A stretch of 26,978 nt of DNA from Melampsora larici-populina 98AG31. Taxonomy: Eukaryota; Basidiomycota; Pucciniomycetes; Pucciniales; Melampsoraceae. Every line of letters starts with the position of its first letter. Positions within the stretch are counted from its first letter, which is position 1. The translations under genes were made by a program, and so were the position numbers. The stretch lies in the NCBI RefSeq assembly GCF_000204055.1, contig NW_006768847.1, forward strand, positions 32,466 to 59,443, read 5' to 3'. Positions 1 to 10,907 of this stretch are shown here, piece by piece. The notes beneath the pieces are model-generated. The model searched no databases. It was given only the letters and a program-made list of their open reading frames with translations, and was not told the DNA's origin.

Positions 1-436
1 CTCTTCCAACCTCTTTTTGCTTCTTTCCACCTTTCTTTTGACAAATCTCACACGTCATTACCCATCTTCTAACTGACTCTTTCATTTCAGGCCACCAAAA
101 CCTAACTAAACACCTCTTGTAGGTCTCTTCAACTCCTCTATGACCAAGTTCTTCATGTAATTTCTTTAATATAAAATTCTGACCAATTAATTTTGAAATT
201 ACCAACCTTCCTTGAGGTACACCTCTTTTCTTTAACCTATCTCTTTCAACATAAAATAAAGGCGCCTTACTCTTAATACTTTGAAACTCAGCATCCATAC
301 AACCTTCAGGCCTTTTCATCTTTAATAAATATTCTTGTAAATTACACCAAATACCCTCTTGATCCCACATATCATCTTCAATTTTCTCCTCTTCTTCTGA
401 TCTTATTTCCATATCCTCTAAAGAAAAACTTTCATA
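1..436 (-). pseudogene. Gypsy-1 linker and integrase zinc-binding domain, continuing off the left edge
   Basis: Reading the minus strand from 436 in the Gypsy-1 frame gives an acidic linker, then PQGRLVISKLIGQNFILKKL, then a HHCC zinc-binding module: LHEELGHRGVEETYKRC, FWWPEMKESVRRWV, MTCEICQKKGG. This is the N-terminal (H2C2) domain of a gypsy integrase. The catalytic core would lie to the left of position 1. The frame is open to the window edge. Joining it to 2543 with a single TA gives E-V-K-V-Y-E-S across the insertion site without a frame change. Confidence 0.85.
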
Positions 437-438
437 TA

Positions 439-562
439 CAGCTATTCACGAAATTCGTGTCCTGTTCGCATTTTTTTCTTTCTTTTTCCCCCCGCAAATA
501 CAGCTGCCGCGCAGCGCAGCAAACCTGTATCACCCCGTGGAATTGGTCAACCCCGAACCCCG
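439..562 (+). repeat. Left terminal inverted repeat of the 439-2540 transposon
   Basis: About 124 bp matching the reverse complement of 2418-2540 with only a few differences. Its outer end contains the 13-bp palindrome CACGAAATTCGTG, so the tip itself can fold. The inner end closes with GAACCCCG. Confidence 0.9.
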
Positions 563-888
563 GGATCTCTTAAGACACATCCTCCCCCTGGTTTGGTGCT
601 CGCCACGTCGGCAATTTTCACATCCAATCCGCACGCCGAGTGATCACGATTGATCGCTCTTCAGTTTCACTTTCACTTTTGACTTATCAACTTATCAACC
701 TCAATTCACATACAGATCCGTAAGTTTACATGTCTCTCAATTCTTCAAAATGATTGATTTGAATAACTAACTGACCTTGAGACTCCTTTTTTATATATAG
801 TATGGATGGATGTCAAAAGCTAAAGCAAGATCTATAGGACTTAAATCAAATGTGAAGGTAAGGAGTTCATTAAAGATAAATCACCACC

Positions 889-1344
889 ATGGAAAGAAAT
901 GCAAATCGAGATATATCCATCGGTAAGTGATTATAAACTTCCTTGAAAAGCTATTAACATCGTTTCAAATTCTGATTCTTATGTTTCTGTAAACCTTTCT
1001 CCTTCTCCTTGGAAGTCATAGTCACTGGTTTACTTCGTTTACAAGCACATCCATCTGGAGCCAAACATTTTACTTGTTCAGTTGATGTGCTATGCAATTC
1101 ATCCAATCTTGTACTTGTTTTAAAAAAGGCCAATCATCCCGTCGTCAAATTTGATGAATACAAAGTCACTCGCGCCACCAGATCTGTAAAGAGTCTTCCG
1201 CAAGCCAAATGCCCGACTAAATCAGACGTCAGCAATGCTAGCTTTGCTCATAAATTTAAAGCTTTCAAGGGTTCCAGATATCTGGGTCGAGAGCTCTTTC
1301 TACTCGCAGTGTGTGCTCCCCAGCAGGTTCTTGGGTCCAGATAA
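889..1344 (+). CDS. Small two-exon gene of unknown function inside the DNA transposon
   Basis: Model: exon 1 889-922, intron 923-1015 (GTAAGT...GGAAG), exon 2 1016-1344. The spliced length is 363 nt, 120 residues plus stop. The ATG sits in a strong Kozak-like context (ACCACCATGG) and exon 1 encodes MERNANRDISI. Exon 2 continues in phase with VIVTGLLRLQAHPSGAKHF and is open for 109 codons without an ATG of its own near its 5' end, which supports splicing from upstream. I recognise no domain, signal peptide or membrane segment; the product looks like a small basic protein. The right arm has a diverged inverted copy of the intron and early exon 2. It could be a transposon-encoded accessory protein or a captured gene fragment. 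Confidence 0.4.
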
Positions 1345-2119
1345 CATGATCTTACAAGAACAAAGTATTCCTTGCACCAGAACACATTAACCAAACCACG
1401 ACGCCAAATTAAAAACCTTATTAACACATCAATGCGTGTGCTTTGAATAACACTTTGAAACGAAGGGTATATCAAGCTTTGTCGTCCGTTTGCAGTTGGA
1501 ATTTTATGAGGCACCGATCCTCAAGAAACCCTCAACACTCAGGAACACCACCTCTTGTTTTATGAGATGAACGGAGGCTGTTCATCTGAGAAATCCTTGG
1601 AGGTTTAGACTGGACTTCATGGTGCAGGCACCAAAGCCAGCAACTGATACAAGTTGTCAAAAGAAATCGATTTTTTGGTGTTTAAGATGTATATCATCCA
1701 TATCTCTTTCATATATCTCCCCTCAAGTCATGGTTTGCAAATCCAACTAAGTCATGATTTGACCAGGTTGTTAATCATACCAAAGAATTATGAAATATTC
1801 TAATCAGTAAAAGGAAAATGAGAATGAAGGTGTGAATTGATGAGAAAAAGATACAGCATAATATTGATAACATTTTTTTCAATAACTCAATAACACACAA
1901 ATCAATTATGAAAAGTCTTTTAGAAGGCTACATTGTCTACATGTAAATAATCCATTCAAGAAACCAATCACTCATCACCTCAAAACATTTAGATATCCAG
2001 ATATTCAAGTTTGGTTGATCTTTCATCGATTCCAGAGTGAACTATAGCACCGCCATCATCATTTTGATGAGTTGATCGATCAGATAGATTTCGGTTTGAT
2101 TAGATTGGATCAATACTTA

Positions 2120-2275
2120 TTTTTTGGTTCCGAATGGACGTGCTTTAAGTGACATGAACCAGTGACAAGATTTTTCCATAACCTCAAAGAAAAAAAATTA
2201 CAAACACATAAGAATCAGAATTCGAAACGAGGATGATAGCTTTTCAAGGAAGTTTATATTGACTTACTAAATTGA
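2120..2275 (-). pseudogene. Inverted, decayed copy of the small gene's intron and early exon 2
   Basis: On the minus strand this segment aligns with about 908-1065 of the plus strand. Both contain GTAAGT, then ATAAACTTCCTTGAAAAGCT, then AATTCTGATTCTTATG, then GTCACTGGTT and AAGCAC.TCCAT..GGA.CCAAA. The coding part carries at least one 1-nt length difference and soon meets a stop, so it is not a working second gene. It shows that the element's inverted arms once included coding sequence. Confidence 0.5.
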
Positions 2276-2417
2276 TTTCCAGTTTGTGATTCGTATGTGA
2301 ATTGAAGGAGAGTGAAGTAGATAAGTTGGTAAGGATCGATCAGAATCACCAATGTGCGGATTGGTTGTGAAAATTTTCAATGTGGCGAATACGGAATTGG
2401 AGGGAGGATGTGGCCCG

Positions 2418-2540
2418 CGGGGTTCGGGGTTGACCAATTCCACGGGGTGATACAGGTTTGCTGCGCTGCGCGTCAGCTGTATTTGCGGGGGAAAAAGACA
2501 GAAAAAAGTGCGAACAGGACACGAATTTCGTGAATAGCTG
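2418..2540 (-). repeat. Right terminal inverted repeat of the 439-2540 transposon
   Basis: Inverted partner of 439-562. It ends at the TA copy 2541-2542 and has the matching terminal palindrome CACGAATTTCGTG. It supplies the spurious C-terminus of the long minus-strand frame that crosses it. Confidence 0.9.
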
Positions 2541-2542
2541 TA

Positions 2543-3731
2543 CTTTAACTTCTTTTAATTCTTCATCAAAACTTTCAGCTTCTTCTGATTCACTTCCTAA
2601 AACTCTTCTTGATAAACCATCAGGCATTCCAAACCCCTTCCCGTGTTTATGAACCAAATCAAATGAAAATAATTGAATATAAGCAACCCATCTTGTCATA
2701 GCAGCATTAGGTAAACTTGGCCTGTTTATCATTTGAATTAAAGCCTTAGCATCCACTTGCAATTCAAAATGCTGTCCCCATAATTTAGTTTTAAACTTTC
2801 TCATCATTTTAGCCACGCCACATAATTCTAATTTAGGTTGAGAGTATCTTGATTCCACCTCAGAGAAGACTTCAGATTCATAAAATACTGGTCTTACCAC
2901 GCCATGTTCATCTCCTTGCATCAATACTCCACCAGCAGCAATGTAACTTGAGTCAACAGCCAATATAATTTTAGGCGCACCTTCACTATAATTTAAAGCT
3001 CCCAACACTATATCTTCTCCTATAATTTTCTTAAATTTATTAAAAGCATCTTCACAATCTTGAGTCCATTCCCAATCCACTTTCATCCGTGTCAATCTTC
3101 TTAAAGGTGCTGCCAAATGTCCAAAGTTAGGAATGAACATTCTTACATAAATACACGTACCCAAAAAGCTTAATACTTCAGTTTTATTAGTTGGAGTTGG
3201 CCAAGTCTGAATCTTATTCTTCTTTTTAATTGATATACTCCTGCCATTCTTACTTACTATATGTCCAACTATTTCTAAGGCAGGTACACACACGGCAAAC
3301 TTCTTCCCACTAACTGTCAAACCTGCTTCCTCAATTCTAAATAATACTCTTTCTAAAACCACGGCATATTCCCAAATAAACTTTCTAATTCCATTATTCT
3401 CCTTCAATACTTCATTGTTGTAATCACTTTCAGGTCCTTTAATACCACCATCATCAATAAAAATTCCCACGTGTTGAGGAAGTTCTTCTTGTAAAATCCA
3501 CATCATCTGCGCCTGATATACTGCCACAGAGTTTGTTGCTCCTTGAGGTAATCTTGTCAATTGTAATCTTCCTAAAGGAGTCTCAAATGTTGTTAAAGGC
3601 CTTGAAAATTCAGCTAATTCCCTCTCATCATAACCTCCCATGATATCACCAAGTCCATAGCAAGCTCTTCCAGAGAAAGATTCCACGAATTCCTCAGGTG
3701 AAGGTGGTACTCCAGAGTCTTTAATAGTACC
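2543..3731 (-). pseudogene. Gypsy-1 reverse transcriptase (palm) and RNase H, downstream of the nonsense codon
   Basis: Same frame as the upstream Gag-protease segment. The polymerase catalytic site reads VGIFIDDGG, the FIDD form of YxDD. Thumb and connection sequence follows (FLGTCIYVRMFIPNFGHLAA). The RNase H module begins at ILAVDSSYIAAGGVL, with further acidic residues in QPKLELCG and LQVDAKAL, and ends near KGFGMPDGLSRR. The frame runs into the right TIR of the nested DNA transposon at 2540. Residues read beyond that point (about 62) are transposon sequence, not part of the polyprotein. No ATG suits translation of this part alone; the Met at 3686 is internal. Confidence 0.88.
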
Positions 3732-6700
3732 TTAATTTAATACTTGAAGATCATGAACTATCCTCAACTTTCCATCACCTTTAAGCACGCAAAACACTGG
3801 ACTAGAATAACTTGAGGAAGATTGTTCATAAAGACCTGTCCTAATTCTTTGTCTTACCAATTCAATATAATCATTTCTAATTGCAGTTGGTATAGGTATA
3901 GGTCTTATTTGCCAAGGCACGTGTTCCACAGCTGGAATTGCATAAGGCAAACCATAACTATGCTTCAATAAACCTCTTTCCTCCTCACAATACGCTATTG
4001 CTGCCTCTCTTAACACCATAATAAACAAAAACAACTTCCATTCTTCTTCAGAAAGCCAACCTTCAGGTCCAAAATTACACTGCTTCAATCTTTCCACCGT
4101 GGTTCTTTCAGTTTCAATAAATTCAGGAGGGTTTTGAATTAAAGGAGTAACATAAGGGTCTCTAGATAATGGAGGCCTTTGAAGTGGATAATTTAAATAC
4201 TGTGGCATAGGCGCATTCACAGGTTTAACCTTCTTATCAACTGACTTATATTTAGTACTAAAACTCCTATAATTTCTTCCTTCATAATCTCTACTCAACA
4301 TATCCTCATCTTCCATATTCATAATTAAATTCAATTCATTTACCAATCCTTCATCTAATTTAACTTCATCTTCAAACTTGAATCCATATACTTCATCTTC
4401 ATTTAATTCCTCACGTAATTCCTCAAATAATTCTTCTTGTTTAAATTCCTCAACCATAAAGCCTTGCCTCTCTTCAATTGACACATTTAATTTCCTTTCC
4501 CACGTACCTCTATCAGGTTCACACAATCTAATTTTCATCCACACACCTCTATTATCTTTTACAGTCATTCTTTCTCCTACATCTTCCTCAAAATTAAGTT
4601 GAGCTTCAAAATCAAAGAGAAAAGGTCTTCCCAAAAGAATTGGCGTGTCTTCATCTTCTGCAACAAAGAAATGAACCAACCCACTAATATTTGTACCAAT
4701 ACTAACTTTAACATTCTCAGCAATTCCACAAAGAGGAGTCCTATGTCCACTTATCCCCTTCACGCCACTTTTTAAATTTACCAAAGTCTGAACAGGAAGT
4801 AATTGCATAATTTTTAAAGGAATTATATTAATTTGAGATCCAGAATCAATAAGAGCTTTGATTTTCTTCTTTCCAATAGTGATTTCCACGAATCCTAGAG
4901 GTGTAGAATAAAGAGTAGCTTGAGGAACATTAACTTCCAAGGAAGAATCTGAATCTGATTCATATTCAAAGTCAGAAACAGCAGTACTTTGAACAACTGA
5001 CGCCATAGTATTTTGATTAAGATTTAATCTTCTTTTTGATACCCATTTCTTAACTTCATCAGATATCACGGGTGAAATAGCACATAATTCCTTAATTTGA
5101 AGCTCTATAGCACCTTTCATTATCTTCTCCACAACCTCTGATACTACTTTTGTTTTATCAGCAAAGGCTGGTAAACCTCTTTCTGATCTGCTTCTGACAA
5201 AATCCCCGTCATTTGGAATAATATAAGAAGGCTTCTTTGTTTGCTGACTTCCTTCCTCACTCTTTTCACTTCCATTATCCTTATTAATTCTTCTCAAAGT
5301 ATCTTCAAGAATTCCACGCCTTTGATCTCCAACATCTTCTTCATCAACATCCATAGCATCAATCTCTTCTACCACGTCATTAATTGCTACCTTTTTCTTC
5401 TTTTTTAATTTAAATCCTGAGCCTTCTTCCACGTCTTTTCCACTTCTAGTCTTCATTTCTACTCCATATAATTTTGTTCCAGCTCCTGCCTTAACTTCTA
5501 CTTGCTTCTTATTAACCTCAGGCACGCACCATTCTTCTAAAATTCCACAACTAGCTTTTAATTCATGTACTCTGTCCTTTCCATCATTTTTAGTTATAAC
5601 ACTCGTAGGAATAACTGGTGGTGGTACCACAACTGTATTAGTAGCTGGTGGTGGAACAGGATTTTGTTGTTGTTGTTGAATATTACCACGTGCAACAGCA
5701 TTTGCTTGCTCTTCAGAATACTTAATTACCTGTTGTCTAATTCCATCTTCACCCTTCTTAGTCAATCTTGCGTCACTTCTAGGTAAGAAAAATCCATCCA
5801 TTCTATCCTGAAGTAATCCAGCCTGCTTATCTTGAATAACCCATCTACATCTACCAACTGTATGCCCTTCAGTGCTACAATACGCACAAAACAAAGTTAT
5901 AGGCTGATTATTAAAATTATTATTATTATTAACAGCTGGTAATTGATTATTAGTATTAGGATTATTAGGATTATAAGGCTTATTAACATTGTTATTAAAC
6001 CTACTAAAGTTTTGTTGATTAGGCGCTCTTCCAGGTTGAAAAGAATTTGGTTGTTGATTATTATAATGTTGATTATTATTATAATTTTGATTCCTGTTAT
6101 TATTAGGCGCATATTGATTATTAGCAGGTCTTTGTTGAGGTCCAACTTGCTGATGAATTTGATTTTGCAAAGCATTAGAAATAGGAAGTTGAAAATTATA
6201 AGAATTAGGCGCAGGGATTTGTAAAGAATTCTGCACATGATTAATTTGCAAATTCTTTAAGTCTGAACATAAAACCTCCATTTGCTGAGTTGCCTTAGCT
6301 TGCATTCCGCCAATCTTAGCCACTTTACTACTTGTATCCTTCTGAATAACCTCACTTTTAACTCCAGCAATCTCATTCTTAATTGTATATCTTTCTTCTC
6401 CAAAATCCTCAAAGACCAAAAGCGCCTCCTCTTCAATATAATGATCCACCACTTTCTTTAATTTCTCTAAATTAGGCAGCTTATACCTACCACTTGACAC
6501 CTTCTTCATCATCTTCTTTTTAATCATCCTCTTCTTGAATTTCTTTTGAAGTTCATCAGAAAAAGCTTCATAAAAATAACTTGCCACCTCTTCATCATTT
6601 GTATCCACGTAATCATGTCTAGCTAAATATTGATGAATCTTATCAAAATTAATTCTAAAAGTCTGATATTCACTTTTACACGTAACTCCACCTCCTCTCA

Positions 6701-7607
6701 TAGTTCTTTCAGACAAAGTTCTTAAATGATCAATTGAGTATCTTGGCTGCTCCGTGGTAGTCTGATACCTTGCAATCAATTGCTCCTTCACCTTCTTCCA
6801 ACTCCATTCTCCAGTTCCCCATCCTTCCATATCACGTATTTCTTCCTTAAGCTCTTCTCCAACCACAAAACTGGTAATCTGCCTTACCATATCCAACTCT
6901 GAGGCGCCATTTGCTTCAGCCTGACTATGATAATTAATAATAAACTTCTTTACATTACCACCAACTTCAAATCTTACACTAGTGTCAGAATTATCAATTT
7001 TACGTGGTTTCACATGACTTCTAATCTCTTCATTTCTTTCTTCCTCACTACTATTCTCTGAAACTGAACTATCCTCATCACTTGAGCTACTAGACACGCT
7101 TGAATCACCATCACTATCCTCCTCCTTAACAATCTTCTTTACAACATTCTTTCCTTTCTCTTTCTTAACTACTTTAATAACCTCCTTATCCTTTTTCTTC
7201 TGTTCATTTTCTTCCTTAATTCTTCTCATTGAATTAATCATATCCGCCATTTCCTTCTCTCTTTGCAAATAATATTGTTGTTGGCTAAAGAATTGTTGTT
7301 GCCAATCCATTTCTTCCTCGTGGTCAGAGGGTACCAAGGCTTCTTGTTCTCTAAATCCCGTGAAAGCTGTAGGTGGAATAGGATCTTCAGAAGCAGTTGC
7401 TTCACGTTGTTTCCCACGAAGAGTTGATCCAGAAGCAGGTGGTGGTGGTGGTGGTAATACATTATAATTGACAGGATTCTCCTGAACATAAATCCTGCTA
7501 CCTGAAACTCGTGGTGTTCTCTTATAATGAGAAGTAGGTGGTAATTCCAATTCTTCATCTCCATCATCCGCCACATTTTGATCATGAATTTGAATTACTG
7601 AAGACAT
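3732..7607 (-). pseudogene. Gypsy-1 Gag, protease and N-terminal reverse transcriptase
   Basis: A 1291-codon open frame. The first ~570 residues are Gag: an acidic/Ser-rich segment, a capsid-like region, then an Asn/Gln-rich low-complexity stretch. A CCHC zinc knuckle (CAYCSTEGHTVGRC, about residues 573-586) would bind genomic RNA. A retroviral-type aspartic protease follows near residue 920, with the active-site motif LIDSGSQ and a downstream ILLGRPFL. The reverse transcriptase starts in the last ~110 residues and ends at LRIVHDLQVLN followed by TAA. The frame continues directly past that stop (15 more codons before the next ATG, with family-typical TIKDSGVP), so the stop is one nonsense change, probably from a Lys codon, and not a normal terminus. 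The ATG at 7607 is preceded by AT-rich leader. Confidence 0.88.
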
Positions 7608-9590
7608 TCTTTCTTCTGATAATTTTATTGAAAATAATTTGATTTAAAGAAAAACTCGAAATAATCTTAATATTGAATATTCTTCTTGAATTAAATATAA
7701 ATTTTTTGCGTGTTAATTCAATTAAATTTGATAAAGAAAGCTTGAGGTTCTTGATGAATTAAATATTATAATTGTTTAAGTTAAATGAATTAATTAATTC
7801 TTGACTCTTGATGATAATAATTTTTCTTCGAAATTGATTCTTGATTTTTATTATTAATGTAGTAGTTAATTTTAATAATACATTTGTTGATGTTATAGAT
7901 AATAATTAAGGAAATTATTAAATATTAAATGACAGATGTAGCCGTTGAAAGTAAAAACCCCATATGGACCACCAATATGTAGAACTTAAAGCTCAACAAG
8001 AGCTTTACAGAGCTTAAAGAGGGATAATCTACTAATAAAGTATCTAGTAGAAGTTGCCTAAGACTGCCTCTTTGAAAGAATCAACACGGGGTTTTGCTGA
8101 ATTCTTTGGGATAAGGCACCAGAGAAAGTTGTCTCAATACTTAATTCAAGTATTATTCCCGTGATTTTTAATTATAAAGAAATCTCAACACTATTGTAGT
8201 GTTATTCCAATTTGAACACAATGAAACACAATTTTAATTACTAGCAAAGCAACAATCACTTTGATTGTTATTCCAATGAAGACTTGTAGTCTTATCACAC
8301 GTAAAGAAATCTCTCCTTTGATGTAAAGGGGCAATTTAGTGAACTTAGTACTGGTAAAGTAATTTAATAATGATTAAAAACACTCTAACAAAAGTATAAG
8401 ATGAGTAAAAAGGGGAACAAAGGCCCGTAAAATCCTTAACAATAGTATATAACCCTCCAACAACCTTCAACAATGGTCAACAACCTCCAAAAACCCTCAA
8501 AAACCGTCAAAATCAACAGAGTATCCTCCAATGTAATCATATGATGTCATAAAGATTATTGTTTGTAATGATTCAAGGCGTGAATTTGATCAATTGATGT
8601 AAATAAATGATGAACAGATCTTCTTATGATGAATACAGGTGATTTTTTCCTAATATTCATAGCTGAAATCCATTTTTGGAATTACGAATTTCTTGTAATG
8701 TTGTTCAATTTTGGATTACTATAGCTCATTTGATAGCCCTCGTGATTCTGATCATTTATCACCCCTATATCACCTATTTCTGATGTGTGATGAATAAGTT
8801 ATTGAGTTGTAAAGATTGCAAAAATAAAGTTTTGTCATGTAAATGTCACATGTAACCTCCAAATTCGAAATTCACTCCAGTTTCTTTGTTGCCTTATACC
8901 TTTTTCACTACTCCTCCGCTACTAATGATTTAAAGGTTGTACATTATGAAACCAATGATTCTGCGTCGAATGAATTATCACACACCTAATTCTGACAAGT
9001 TTTACCATATGTAATTAACTGAAAACTCCCATTTTTGATGAATTTTGACTATTTTCACGTCTAATAATGATTTTCCTTCTATCAAAAGATCATTCCACAG
9101 CACTCCAATCAATCACACAGCATTAAAATCCTTCTGAAAAACTCTTGGCGCAATCAATCCATCAATGACATCACTACACAGGAATTAATACCATAGTACC
9201 CTTCTTCGAAATTTCCCTTTTCTTGAATAACTTCACACCTCCCTTATCAATCCTCATGATGAAAGTTGCTGATGACTAATGTGATCCTTCTCTTTCACAA
9301 TAAAACCTTCCTGAACAAATATCTCTTCTAATAATAAGCTAAAACCATTCTCCAAACTTTCATACCCATATTTTCGAATTTTTCTTCACTCTTAAATGTT
9401 CTTATCAATTGCTTATGTAAATATATGATTTGAAAGATAATGAAATGAAGATTATAAATCAACTATGATAGCCTTGATTACTAATAACTTCAATAATAAT
9501 AGTGCCTTTGACCAAAAACTCGAATTTTCACATAATTTTTAAATTTTTTGCTTAAGTAGAGATCTTGCTCACCACAACGTCAACAGATGC
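7608..9590 (-). other. Gypsy-1 leader and unresolved 5' LTR region; no gene seen
   Basis: AT-rich non-coding DNA upstream of the Gypsy-1 start codon. It should contain the leader, primer-binding site and 5' LTR, but with the 3' LTR outside the window the borders cannot be set. One weak candidate: on the minus strand TGGTGCCTTATCCC (8121-8108) resembles a tRNA-type primer site, just downstream of a possible LTR end at 8130 (TGTCTC on the plus strand). About 8340-9590 has no open frame or repeat I can support, apart from a CAACCTCCAA-like imperfect short repeat near 8450-8520. Confidence 0.4.
7988..8329. repeat. Cluster of short perfect hairpins
   Basis: At least eight small stems lie in about 340 bp: AAAGCTC/GAGCTTT (7988-8006), CTACTA/TAGTAG (8029-8050), TCTTTGAAAGA (8069-8079), AATACTT/AAGTATT (8136-8154), AACACTA/TAGTGTT (8187-8203), AACAATCA/TGATTGTT (8251-8269), AAGACT/AGTCTT (8279-8293) and CCTTT/AAAGG (8315-8329). 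Most loops are 3-5 nt. Three consecutive hairpins are each followed by TTATTCC (8153-8159, 8202-8208, 8268-8274), so they look like diverged copies of one unit. Confidence 0.6.
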
Positions 9591-9604
9591 TAATAGTCAG
9601 GACC

Positions 9605-9831
9605 AGGTTGAGCGGCCGGCAACTCGACTAGCCTTGATCTGTCACCTACGTCGACCTCGACCTTCGCATGCATAAATTTCTCATGTCATGTTGATGTCTG
9701 GCGCTAAAGCAAGAATCATCAGGTTGCATGGGGTCCAACGCTTCCCTCCAGTCAACCTTTTCCCCCTCTTCCCATCAAAAATTTCTATTTTCGAAAAACC
9801 GTGTATTCCTCCTGTTTTCCTTTTTCGTTTG
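9605..9831 (+). promoter_or_regulatory. Left inverted arm: promoter and 5' UTR of the transposase gene
   Basis: Pairs in inverted orientation with 13937-14290, which precedes the accessory gene. It contains a GC-rich outer block (GAGCGGCCGG), a TATA-like GCATAAATTT near 9668, and a pyrimidine-rich 5' UTR. The pairing of both arms suggests common transcription control and possibly transposase binding. Confidence 0.45.
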
Positions 9832-10907
9832 ATGGGATTTCGCAAATACTCCGCCGACCTCAAACTCGCCGCCACCAAAATGTCACTTGAAAACCGTTCC
9901 TTAGCCGACATCAATCAAACCCTTGATCACAGCATCTCACCCCGGTCTCTTGCCCGCTGGAAGGAATTATACGAGAACACCAATAATGTTGTTCGAGATC
10001 CAGCTGACTACAAGATCCGTGGCCGACCACATCTCTCATCTGACAATCAACTCAATATATTACGAGACATTGTCCTTAAGAACCCCGATATGTATCTCGA
10101 TGAGGTTCAGGCTCAGTTGGAACTAGTTACAGGCGTCAGGGTTTCCAAAACAACCATTGGCGACGAGCTGCACGAGCGTCTTGGCCTCTCTTTGCTGGTC
10201 ACCAGGGGTGTTCATCACAAGCAATCAATTCGGGACCGTGCAACTTTCATCAGGACTGTCGCTGGAATACCACCCGAATGTTTCGTTTTCATAGGTAAGG
10301 GTTTCCTTCAGTCACGGATAATGCTTGTGTTCGAACGCTTATCAGGCCTCCTTGGTTTCTTTCCAGATGAGTCTGGTGTGGTTGGGCGAGACGTGTTACA
10401 TCCGCGCTCATGGGCCCCCAGAGGTACCAGAACGGTTCGAACCAAGCGCTACGGCGATAGTGATCATTGGACAATCTTGCCTGCAGTTGGGGAACAAGGG
10501 ATGATAGCGGGGGTTGTGGTCAAGGGGTCAGTGGAACGGATCCACGTTGAGATGTTTCTCAAGCGACATTTGGTGGGTCTTTTTGGCCTTTAACTTCTTA
10601 TAATTGTTACTCATGCTTGTTTAATTTTGTATTTCATTGATAGCTACCTGTTATGAATGCGTACCCAGCTGCAAACTCGGTCCTGGTACTTGATAATGCC
10701 AAGATTCATCATGGTGGTGATATAGAAGATATATGTCGTGAGAAAGGCATACTTCTCGTTTATCTACCAGCCTATTCTCCCGATCTCAACCCAATCGAGA
10801 AGGCTTTTGCCGCTATGAAAAAGAGACTTCAGAGGGAAAAAGTCTGGCATTTAATAAACAATAAAGCTACTTATCTACTCCGTTTGGCGGGTAGGGTGAT
10901 GACATGA
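9832..10907 (+). CDS. DD34E transposase, Tc1/mariner-IS630 group
   Basis: Three exons: 9832-10294, 10367-10572 and 10644-10907, with introns GTAAGG...TCCAG (72 nt) and GTGGGT...GATAG (71 nt). The spliced length is 933 nt, 310 residues. The ATG at 9832 was chosen because MGFRKYSADLKLAA opens the helix-turn-helix domain; the longer upstream frame lies in the arm. The N-terminal ~110 residues should bind the element ends. The catalytic triad is D155 (FVFIDESG, created only by removing intron 1), D240 (VLVLDNAKIHH) and E275 (YSPDLNPIEKAF), with 34 residues between the last two. PAYSPDLNPIE is the hallmark of DDE_3-type enzymes. All three acidic residues are intact, so it may be functional. The C-terminus after E275 is rather short (35 residues), so a further 3' exon or a truncation is possible. 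Confidence 0.9.

Larger units (their letters stand above)
439..2540. mobile_element. 2102-bp TA-flanked DNA transposon with long inverted arms, inserted in Gypsy-1
   Basis: Both ends are near-perfect inverted copies starting CAGCTATTCACGAAATTCG, each flanked by TA (437-438 and 2541-2542). That is the target duplication of the Tc1/mariner group. Removing the element and one TA restores the Gypsy-1 frame, which fixes the borders. No transposase is seen inside, so it is probably non-autonomous. Inverted similarity extends well past the TIRs: about 908-1065 on the plus strand matches 2275-2120 on the minus strand, covering an intron and part of an exon. The interior (about 1345-2120) has no gene I can support. 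Confidence 0.88.
1..7607 (-). mobile_element. Gypsy-1: Ty3/gypsy retrotransposon, 3' end outside window
   Basis: Minus-strand Ty3/gypsy element whose internal region fills 7607 to 1 apart from a nested DNA transposon at 439-2540. Gag zinc knuckle, aspartic protease, reverse transcriptase, RNase H and the integrase zinc-binding domain follow in gypsy order. The integrase core and 3' LTR lie beyond the left edge. The 5' LTR must lie above 7.6 kb but cannot be delimited without its partner. Coding sequence is AT-rich at third positions, unlike Gypsy-2. The copy is inactive because of a nonsense codon at 3732-3734 and the insertion, but is otherwise little decayed. Confidence 0.9.

Noticed and set aside
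2346..2540. C-terminal ~62 residues of the long minus-strand frame after RNase H
   Set aside because: They are encoded by the TIR of the inserted DNA transposon, not by the retrotransposon.
5897..6238. Open frames on both strands (93-113 codons) within the Gypsy-1 Gag region
   Set aside because: They are translations of the Asn/Gln-rich AAT/ATT repeats of Gag in other frames, giving Ile/Leu runs without domain content.
8108..8130. Gypsy-1 primer site TGGTGCCTTATCCC and LTR border at 8130
   Set aside because: Plausible, but the second LTR is outside the window and I cannot name a matching tRNA, so it is mentioned only as a weak candidate.
9688..9831. Earlier ATG for the transposase, 48 codons upstream
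   Set aside because: The extension lies in the inverted arm that is shared with the non-coding flank of the accessory gene; the helix-turn-helix domain starts at 9832.
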